In this document: in pieces, positions 27,366 through 33,838 of the stretch
How the letters are laid out: each line of letters starts with the position of its first letter
How positions within the stretch are numbered: the first letter of the stretch is position 1
NCBI GenBank assembly: GCA_029009515.1
Contig: JAQXJZ010000048.1
Span: 1 to 33,838 of the forward strand
Reading direction: 5' to 3'
DNA: 33,838 nt
From: a bacterium
GTDB taxonomy: Bacteria; Bacillota; Clostridia; Christensenellales; Aristaeellaceae
The notes under the pieces: generated by a model
What the model was told of the DNA's origin: nothing
Seen by the model: only the letters and a program-made list of their open reading frames with translations
Databases searched by the model: none
Program-made: the position numbers and the translations under genes

Positions 27366-28526
27366 TTGAAGCAAACCCATTCTTACCTGATTCCGGATTA
27401 TTATCCGCATTTTTCCTGCAAGATGGGCTCCTGCCGCGCCGCCTGCTGCGAAGGCTGGCCCATTTCGTTTTCGCTGGACGACTATTATCACCTGATGAGC
27501 GAGGAATGCTCGCCCGAGCTGCGTGAGAGGCTGGACCGCAGCCTGCACATCAAGCTCAGCCCCACGCCCGACGCCTACGCCGAAATCGCGCCGCGCTACG
27601 ACGGCAATTGCCCCATGCGGCTGGAGGACGGCCGCTGCGCGCTTCATGCCGAGCTGGGCGATGGCGCGCTGAGCTACGTGTGCCGTCTCTATCCGCGCGG
27701 CGTGCGGCAGGAAAACGGCTACGAATGCTCCTGCGCCAACAGCTGCGAGGGTGTGCTGGAATTGCTGTTCAGCCGCGACGATCCCATCGAGTTCATCCAT
27801 CAGGAGCTGACCTTTGATGTGCCTGCGCCTGCCGCGCGCAGCGTGGTCTTTGAAACGCTGGGCCGCGAGCAGGAAATCCGCCTGTGGCTGATTGGTCAGA
27901 TGCAGAACCAGCTGCTGCCCATGCCGCAGCGGCTGATGGCCATGGGGCATGCCCTGTGGGCGCTGGACGAGGCGCTTTCCACCCGTGATGAGGCGCAGGT
28001 GGAAAGGCTCCTGCGCGGCCAGCGGCGCATGCGCCCGCTTCAGCCGCAGGAGCTTACGCAGGGGCATCTGGACTTTGGCCTGACCATCGCCAAGGGCATG
28101 ATTGCGCTTCTGGACGAGCGTAGCGACAGCATCCGCCAGTATGGCGAGTCAGCGCTTGCCTACTTCGATCATTCCTTCCTGCGCTATGCCACCGCCCGCG
28201 CGCACTTTGAAACGGTGCTGCCCAAGTGGGAAATCTGGTTTGAGCACATGCTGGTCAACCACATGTTCTTTGCCCGCTTCCCCTTTCAGGATCGCCCCGA
28301 AAGCCTGAAGGACGAATTCATCGCCCTGTGCGCTATATACGCGCTTCTGCGTTTTCTGGGCATCGGCTGGATGCACGACAAGAAGGATCCAGCCGCCTTT
28401 GTGGATGTGGCCGCCGCTGCCTTCCGGCTGGTGGATCACACCGCGTTTGACCGCTACGCCGCGCACATGATGAAGAAACTGGGCTGCGAAGACTGGGACC
28501 GCGTGCATGATCTGGTGAGCCTGTAA
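27366..28526 (+). CDS. Flagellin lysine-N-methylase (FliB)-like Cys-cluster protein, likely TTG start
   Basis: FSCKMGSCRAACCEGWPISFSLDDYYHL, NCPMRLEDGRCALHAELGDGALSYVCRLYPR, YECSCANSC. TTG at 27366 has SD GAAGGTGAT; the track's GTG at 27357 does not. Confidence 0.75.
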   Translation: MKQTHSYLIPDYYPHFSCKMGSCRAACCEGWPISFSLDDYYHLMSEECSPELRERLDRSLHIKLSPTPDAYAEIAPRYDGNCPMRLEDGRCALHAELGDGALSYVCRLYPRGVRQENGYECSCANSCEGVLELLFSRDDPIEFIHQELTFDVPAPAARSVVFETLGREQEIRLWLIGQMQNQLLPMPQRLMAMGHALWALDEALSTRDEAQVERLLRGQRRMRPLQPQELTQGHLDFGLTIAKGMIALLDERSDSIRQYGESALAYFDHSFLRYATARAHFETVLPKWEIWFEHMLVNHMFFARFPFQDRPESLKDEFIALCAIYALLRFLGIGWMHDKKDPAAFVDVAAAAFRLVDHTAFDRYAAHMMKKLGCEDWDRVHDLVSL

Positions 28527-28530
28527 TCAA

Positions 28531-28570
28531 AAAAGGAACCGCTGCAGCTTTGGCAGCGGTTCCTTTTGCG
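28531..28570. terminator. Intrinsic terminator between convergent genes
   Basis: AAAAGGAACCGCTGC/GCAGCGGTTCCTTTT 15-bp stem. Confidence 0.9.
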
Positions 28571-29965
28571 TTACTCAAACCACTTGGCGGGCAGGTACTT
28601 GCGCTGGGCTTCCAGCATTTCGTCAAAGAGCTTCTTGCCCGTTTCGGCGTCGAGGGTCATCTGCGGGTCGTTCATGAAGGTGGTAAAGGCCAGCTCGCGG
28701 TCGCAGGTGAGGGCGGCCTTGAGGGTGTTTTCCTGATTGAGCACATGCGGCGCGATCAGGCCCAGCAGGTTTTCGGGCATCGGGCCGGCAGAGATGGGCT
28801 CGATGGAATCGCGGGTGAAGTAGGCATTGGTCTCCACCACCGCTCCGATGGGCAGGTTGGGAATCTGACCCTCATTGCGCATGTTCACATTGGTCACGAT
28901 GGGCTCCATGCCCAGCAGGGCCTTGATCATCAGGTGGCCTTCCTCGCCGGAAGCCTTCATTTCCAGCTTTTCCTTGCCGGAAAGAATGTCGTCGGAACGC
29001 TGCAGACGGCGCTTGAGGTCCTCCTTGCGCCACTTGACGGTGGTGAGGCTGAACTTCCAGCCGTGCACGCTCTTGGGATCTCGCAGGTACCACTTGGGCA
29101 TGAACTCGGCCAGATGGCGGTCGCCGGCAGCGGCGATATAGCCGTACTTGAGGAACAGGTCGAACTTCACACGCTGGCAGCTCTTGAAGAAGGAGTTGAG
29201 CCAGTTGTCGTCGCCGCCCTCGTCGTAGCCCTCCGCCCAGTGCTTTTCGGCAAACTTGCGGTACAGAGGCATCAGATCCATGCCCTTGTAGGTGGCTTTG
29301 GTCAGCCAGGTGAAATGGTTGATGCCGGTCACGGTGGTGTACAGCTCATGGCGATCCACGCCCTTGATGCCGCACTCGCTTTCCAGCATGCTGCACAGCA
29401 GCTTCTGCGTGCCAAACACCTCATGGCAGCAGCCGAAGGCCTTGACCTTGGGGAATACCTCGTACAGGGTGCGCATGCACAGCGTCATAGGGTTGGTGTA
29501 GTTGATCACCCATGCCTCGGGCGCATAATCGCGGATAGCCTCGCCAATTTCCACAAACATGGGCAGGGTGCGCATGGCGCGCATGAAGCCGCCCAGACCG
29601 ATGGAATCGCCCACAGACTGGTAGATGCCGTACTTTTCGGGGGCATGCACGTCGCTTTCCATCTCGTCAAAGGTGCCGGGCAGGATGGAGATGACCACAA
29701 AGTCAGCGCCGGTCAGCGCGTCCTTCAGGCTATCGCTCACTTCGTACTTCCACGGGGATTTTGCCTCGGGATGCGCGGAGATCATGGTGCCAATCTGCTG
29801 ATTGCGCCTGGCCGCCTCGTGGTCGATATCGTACAGGCGCACGGTGCCGCACATTTCGGCGTCCATGGCGATGTCCTTCATAAATCCCCACGCCCAGCCG
29901 CGGGAACCGCCGCCGATATAGGCGATGGTCAGATTCTGAATATCCTTGTCAAAAACACAGTTCAT
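28571..29965 (-). CDS. GH4-family NAD-dependent glycoside hydrolase, possible LplD-like alpha-galacturonidase
   Basis: LTIAYIGGGSRGWAWGFMKDIA (Rossmann), VRLYDID, INYTNPMTLCMRTLYEVFPKVKAFGCCHEVFG (GH4 catalytic Cys-His; CHEV). Confidence 0.85.
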   Translation of the reverse strand: MNCVFDKDIQNLTIAYIGGGSRGWAWGFMKDIAMDAEMCGTVRLYDIDHEAARRNQQIGTMISAHPEAKSPWKYEVSDSLKDALTGADFVVISILPGTFDEMESDVHAPEKYGIYQSVGDSIGLGGFMRAMRTLPMFVEIGEAIRDYAPEAWVINYTNPMTLCMRTLYEVFPKVKAFGCCHEVFGTQKLLCSMLESECGIKGVDRHELYTTVTGINHFTWLTKATYKGMDLMPLYRKFAEKHWAEGYDEGGDDNWLNSFFKSCQRVKFDLFLKYGYIAAAGDRHLAEFMPKWYLRDPKSVHGWKFSLTTVKWRKEDLKRRLQRSDDILSGKEKLEMKASGEEGHLMIKALLGMEPIVTNVNMRNEGQIPNLPIGAVVETNAYFTRDSIEPISAGPMPENLLGLIAPHVLNQENTLKAALTCDRELAFTTFMNDPQMTLDAETGKKLFDEMLEAQRKYLPAKWFE

Positions 29966-30004
29966 GCCTGCTGCCTCCTGTCATTGCTTTTTGGAAGTAC
30001 TTTC

Positions 30005-30033
30005 ATTGTACATCACCCTTCAGCCGGTGACAA
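30005..30033 (-). promoter_or_regulatory. Promoter for the GH4 gene
   Basis: Minus strand TTGTCA, 17-nt spacer, TACAAT. Confidence 0.6.
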
Positions 30034-30075
30034 TACCTCATTTTTCATTTTCGTTCAAAAAACAAATGCCGTTAT

Positions 30076-30104
30076 TTGCCATCTGGCCTCACTTGCGCTA
30101 TAAT
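30076..30104 (+). promoter_or_regulatory. Promoter for the GH105 gene
   Basis: TTGCCA (30076-30081), 17-nt spacer, TATAAT (30099-30104). Confidence 0.7.
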
Positions 30105-30123
30105 AGGGGCAGAAGCACAGGCG

Positions 30124-30137
30124 CGCAAGCGCTTACA
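30124..30137. promoter_or_regulatory. cre/LacI-family-like operator
   Basis: Minus strand TGTAAGCGCTTGCG matches cre consensus TGWAARCGYTWNCW at all but the last position; contains AAGCGCTT palindrome. Confidence 0.6.
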
Positions 30138-30155
30138 AATAAGGAGGAACCCCTG

Positions 30156-31244
30156 ATGACCGAACGTCCCGTCACTCCGCTGGCCTTTGCACAGCTGGCC
30201 TGCGAAACCATGATGAAGAAATTTGACGCCGAAAATCTGCCGCCCGTGGGCCATTTCCACTACCATCAGGGCGTGTTCCTCTGCGGCCTGTACCAGACCT
30301 ATCAGCTGACCGGAGACGAGCGCTACTTCAGCTTCATCCAGCGCTGGGTGGACAGCCTGATCAACGCGCAGGGCAACATCACCGGCTTCAACCCCGGCCA
30401 GCTGGATGACCTGCAGCCCGGCGTGCTGCTCTTCCCGCTGTATGAGCGCACGAAGGATCCGCGCTACAAGTACGCGCTGGACACCATCGCCTACTTCATG
30501 GAGCACTTCCCGCGCACGCCGGAAGGCGGCTTCTGGCACAAGGCGTGGTACCGCAACCAGATGTGGCTGGACGGCCTGTACATGGCCGGCCCGTTCATGA
30601 GCCAGTACGGCGCGGAATTTGACAAGCCCGCCTTCCTGGATGAAGTGGCCAATCAGGCCGCCATCATGGAAAAGGTGACCCGCGACGACAAGACCGGCCT
30701 GTGGTACCATGCGTGGGACTACGAGCGTCTGCTGCCATGGGCCGACAAGGAAACCGGCCGTTCGCCCGAGTTCTGGGGCCGCGCGCTGGGCTGGGCTCCC
30801 GTGGCCATTCTGGAGGATCTGCGCTTCTTCCCCGAAAATCATCCTCAGCGCAGGAACATGGAGCGCATGGCCTGCGACCTGCTCAAGGCGCTCCTGCCCT
30901 ATCAGGATCAGGAAAGCGGCCTGTGGTATCAGGTGGTGGACAAGGGCGATGACCCCAACAACTGGCTGGAAAGCTCCTGCACCTGCCTCTACACCGCCGC
31001 CATCTGCCGCGCCGTGCACATGGGCCTGATGGATGAAAAGTACCTCGAAGCCGCTCGCAAGGGCTTTGAAGGCGTTACCGCCCGTCTGGGCTATGACGAC
31101 AACGGCGTGATGATTGGCAACATCTGCATCGGCACCGGCGTGGGCGATTACGCGCACTACCTGGCCCGCCCCACCTCCGTCAACGATCTGCACGGCGCAG
31201 GCGCGTTCCTGCTCATGTGCACCGAAGCGGCGCAGGTGCTGTAA
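30156..31244 (+). CDS. GH88/GH105-family unsaturated rhamnogalacturonyl hydrolase-like protein
   Basis: Start after AAGGAGGAA. HYHQGVFLCGLYQTYQLTGDERYFSF, WYRNQMWLDGLYMAGPFMSQYGAEF, WYHAWDYERLLPWADKETGRSPEFWGRALGW. Confidence 0.92.
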   Translation: MTERPVTPLAFAQLACETMMKKFDAENLPPVGHFHYHQGVFLCGLYQTYQLTGDERYFSFIQRWVDSLINAQGNITGFNPGQLDDLQPGVLLFPLYERTKDPRYKYALDTIAYFMEHFPRTPEGGFWHKAWYRNQMWLDGLYMAGPFMSQYGAEFDKPAFLDEVANQAAIMEKVTRDDKTGLWYHAWDYERLLPWADKETGRSPEFWGRALGWAPVAILEDLRFFPENHPQRRNMERMACDLLKALLPYQDQESGLWYQVVDKGDDPNNWLESSCTCLYTAAICRAVHMGLMDEKYLEAARKGFEGVTARLGYDDNGVMIGNICIGTGVGDYAHYLARPTSVNDLHGAGAFLLMCTEAAQVL

Positions 31245-31256
31245 GAAACGCATATC

Positions 31257-31288
31257 AAAAGCCCGATCCGTTTGGATCGGGCTTTTTG
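31257..31288. terminator. Intrinsic terminator between convergent genes
   Basis: AAAAGCCCGATCC-GTTT-GGATCGGGCTTTT. Confidence 0.92.
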
Positions 31289-31295
31289 CATACGA

Positions 31296-33047
31296 TCAGG
31301 GCTTGGGCTGAATCAGCCTTACGCCGCGCCGGGCGGCATAGTCGCTTTCCAGCCAGTAGACCGCGCCGCCGAAGGCGTCGGTCTCGGGGTAATAGCGGAT
31401 GCCTGGAATGTCCGACAGATCGTCAACCTTCTCAAAGCCGCCGTCTTTTTCGATAAACAGATGATACTCGCCAATGCGCTCCCACGTGGCGGAAGGTGCG
31501 GAATCGATCACCTTGACCATGCTGCCGTCCGCGCTCACATCGGCGATCATGGCGATGTGTCCGTTCACCACCGCAAAGGAGAATACCGCGCCGTCCTGCC
31601 GCTTGCCTCGCATGCTGCGCACGTCGTGGTACAGGTCGTAGCGAGTTTTGAAGCCCAGATCATCGCCGGCATTGCCCACCAGCGTGCTGTTGATGGTGCC
31701 GTCCTCGCGCAGGCAGAACGCGTACTTCTTGGCCAGCGCCTCAGGCGTGATGGCATCGCCCTCAAAGCCCAGGCACTGCAGCGCATGACTGAGGGCAAAG
31801 ATGGCGCAGCCGGATTTCTGCAGGTTGCTGGCGCCGTATTTTTTGTTCTGCCACAGTCCGCTGGACTGGCTGTACAGCGTGAAGGAATCCAGCGCGGGCA
31901 GATCATCCGCCGCTGTTTCCTGCGCCTGCATGCGTACCGCAGGCTGCTGATACACATGGATGTACGCCGTGCTGCTGCCGCAGGAAAGCGTGACCACGCC
32001 GCTGCGCACGGCGCTGGATTCCGCCTCCTCCACGGTGATTTTCAGGCCATCCTCCGTCTGCTCGCAGCCAATGAAATCCGCATCGCACGCAGCATGCCAG
32101 TCGCTCTGCGCATCCACGCGGAAAGTGCGGCTGCCCTGCGCGCCCGTCCACACGGCATGGGTCAGGGCATCCGCATACACAGGAGGATCCGCCGCAAACA
32201 GCGACACCTCTTCATCCACGCCGAAGCCAGCGGACTGAGCCACCGTCAGCTCCAGCTGGTGATTTCCGCTCACAAGGCGGATGATGCCCTCGCGGTACTC
32301 GTCCGTCTGGCTCTGCACGGTTACCGTGAGCGCATCTCCGCACTGGCCTTCCGCCGTTTCCAGCGTCAGAAAATCCGCATCCGTCTGTGCCGTCCATGCA
32401 TCTGCCGCGTACACAATCCAGCTTTTCTGGCCGCCATGCGCGCCCAGATCGCCGCCAGCCGCCTCCACGCTGATGCCCGGGCCTTCTTCCACCGCAAAAT
32501 CCATGCTGGCTTTGGCCTGTGCGCCGCCTTCGTCCAGCACCTGCACATGCAGCGTGTACTGTCCTGCCTTGCCGGGCACCCAGAGCCATTCCGCACCGGC
32601 TCCGGCGCGGTGGATGGTCTTTCCGCCGGAAACGATGCTGTACACATACTGCTTTTCACCGGCGCCGCCCTCTGCTTTTGCATGCACCTTCAGCGGCTCG
32701 CCTGTGCGGATGGAAGCAGGCAGATCACCCAGCCGAATGGTCAGCGCATCCACAACGGTGAATGCCGCTTCGGCCTCCTCATCGCCCGCTGAAACTTTGA
32801 GCGTATATTCGCCGGTTTCACGCGGCAGATAAGAGCCGAAGGCCCGCTCTGTTTCCGTTTCAAACAGCTTTTTGCCGTCCTTGCTGAGCGTGTAGCGGTA
32901 TTGGTCAGCATCGCCTGCGACGTTAAAATCCACCGGGCAGAATAATGAAACCTCTTCGCCCGACAACTCCAGCGCAATCTCCGCCACCGCCGCAAACGGC
33001 AGAAGCAACAGCAGCAACAGGCACAGAATATGCAAACGTACTTTCAT
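31296..33047 (-). CDS. Secreted multidomain protein: Ig/BACON-like repeats plus C39-like cysteine peptidase domain
   Basis: Start 33047 after AGGGAG; signal peptide MKVRLHILCLLLLLLLPFAAVA; BACON-like repeats; C-terminal LQKSGCAIFALSHALQCLGFEGDAITPEALAKKYAF...VVNGHIAMIADVSADGSMVKVIDSAPS. Confidence 0.75.
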   Translation of the reverse strand: MKVRLHILCLLLLLLLPFAAVAEIALELSGEEVSLFCPVDFNVAGDADQYRYTLSKDGKKLFETETERAFGSYLPRETGEYTLKVSAGDEEAEAAFTVVDALTIRLGDLPASIRTGEPLKVHAKAEGGAGEKQYVYSIVSGGKTIHRAGAGAEWLWVPGKAGQYTLHVQVLDEGGAQAKASMDFAVEEGPGISVEAAGGDLGAHGGQKSWIVYAADAWTAQTDADFLTLETAEGQCGDALTVTVQSQTDEYREGIIRLVSGNHQLELTVAQSAGFGVDEEVSLFAADPPVYADALTHAVWTGAQGSRTFRVDAQSDWHAACDADFIGCEQTEDGLKITVEEAESSAVRSGVVTLSCGSSTAYIHVYQQPAVRMQAQETAADDLPALDSFTLYSQSSGLWQNKKYGASNLQKSGCAIFALSHALQCLGFEGDAITPEALAKKYAFCLREDGTINSTLVGNAGDDLGFKTRYDLYHDVRSMRGKRQDGAVFSFAVVNGHIAMIADVSADGSMVKVIDSAPSATWERIGEYHLFIEKDGGFEKVDDLSDIPGIRYYPETDAFGGAVYWLESDYAARRGVRLIQPKP

Positions 33048-33080
33048 GGTACTCCCTTTCGTGCGGTTCATGATGCCATT

Positions 33081-33109
33081 ATTATACTCCATGCGCTTTC
33101 TCTGTGCAA
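33081..33109 (-). promoter_or_regulatory. Promoter for the C39-like gene
   Basis: Minus strand TTGCAC, 17-nt spacer, TATAAT. Confidence 0.6.
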
Positions 33110-33130
33110 ACCCCAGCCTGTAAACAAATC

Positions 33131-33172
33131 AGCCGCAGCCGGCATATCTGCACGGCTGCGGCTGTCATTTTT
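33131..33172. terminator. Hairpin downstream of sdaAA
   Basis: AGCCGCAGCCG/CGGCTGCGGCT 11-bp stem with T-tract on + side. Confidence 0.6.
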
Positions 33173-33838
33173 TCAGTTATCCACGCTCATTTTTTCGGCA
33201 ATGTGGATGCCAAACGGCGTGCCTGCCACGCCGCCCAGGCCGGTTTCGCGAAGGGACACGTCCATCTTGTCGCCCACATCGCGCATGGCCAGGATGACCT
33301 CATCCGGCGGAACGGCGGAGCGGATGCCTGCCAGCGCCATATCCGCGCTGCACATGGCCACCATGGCGCCAGCGGCGTTGCGCTTTACGCAGGGCACTTC
33401 CACCAGACCGGCGATGGGATCGCACACCAGACCCAGCAGGCTCTTGATGGCCATGGCCGCTGCGTGGCACACCGCCTGCGCACTGCCGCCGGCCAGATAG
33501 CACACCGCGCCGGCCGCCATGGCACTGGCCGTGCCGATTTCGTACTGGCAGCCGCCGGCCGCGCCTGCGATGGACGCCTTGGCCGCCACCACCTGACCGA
33601 TGGCGCCCGCCACATACAGCGCGCGCACCATGCTGTCGTCATCCAGCTGATGCTTCTTCTGATACGGCAGGAGCACCGCCGGCATCACGCCGCAGCTGCC
33701 CGCCGTGGGCGCCGCCACAATGCACTTCATGCAGGCGTTGCTCTCGCCCATTTCCAGCGCCTGCGCGATCACCTGGCCGATATAGTCCCCGCAGATGGTT
33801 TTCCCCGAGCGGACGTACCTGCGCATCCGCTCGCCGTC
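33173..33838 (-). CDS. sdaAA: L-serine dehydratase, alpha subunit (truncated at the window edge)
   Basis: KCIVAAPTAGSCGVMPAVLLPYQ, IGTASAMAAGAVCYLAGGS, CDPIAGLVEVPCVKRNAAGAMVAMCSADMALAGI; frame open to window end. Confidence 0.93.
   Translation of the reverse strand, partial: DGERMRRYVRSGKTICGDYIGQVIAQALEMGESNACMKCIVAAPTAGSCGVMPAVLLPYQKKHQLDDDSMVRALYVAGAIGQVVAAKASIAGAAGGCQYEIGTASAMAAGAVCYLAGGSAQAVCHAAAMAIKSLLGLVCDPIAGLVEVPCVKRNAAGAMVAMCSADMALAGIRSAVPPDEVILAMRDVGDKMDVSLRETGLGGVAGTPFGIHIAEKMSVDN

Overview
GC-rich chromosomal window, probably from a Clostridia-type Bacillota. Lineage is inferred from the DnaB/DnaI-like pair, the drm-pupG-dacF-like synteny and the CNNM/CBS, NSS and FliB-like proteins; no marker gene settles it. 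It is gene-dense (about 22 CDSs) and mostly housekeeping or carbohydrate metabolism. I saw no CRISPR array, rRNA, tRNA, transposase, phage or recognisable defence system. Contents left to right: carB fused in frame to dapF (5'-truncated); GH27 alpha-galactosidase (-); CAP-domain secreted protein; sugar-type solute-binding protein; galactokinase-like GHMP kinase; deoB, punA and dacF-like DD-carboxypeptidase; NSS transporter; a three-cistron minus-strand replication operon (DnaB/DnaD-like, DnaI-like, and a cysteine-free ArsC/Spx-like protein); small Cys-rich DUF3795-like protein; an array of triloop hairpins; ALDH; PG-binding/phosphodiester-glycosidase secreted protein; CNNM/CBS protein with a long structured 5' leader; argH overlapping an acyltransferase; MFS transporter and HTH/TPR regulator; FliB-like protein; divergent GH4 ('CHEV') and GH105 genes with a cre/LacI-like site; BACON-like/C39-like secreted protein; sdaAA (truncated). 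The most unusual items are the CarB-DapF fusion, the structured leader upstream of the CNNM gene, the cysteine-less ArsC-like protein inside the replication-initiation operon, the variant galactokinase motif, and the GH4-CHEV/GH105 divergent unit.
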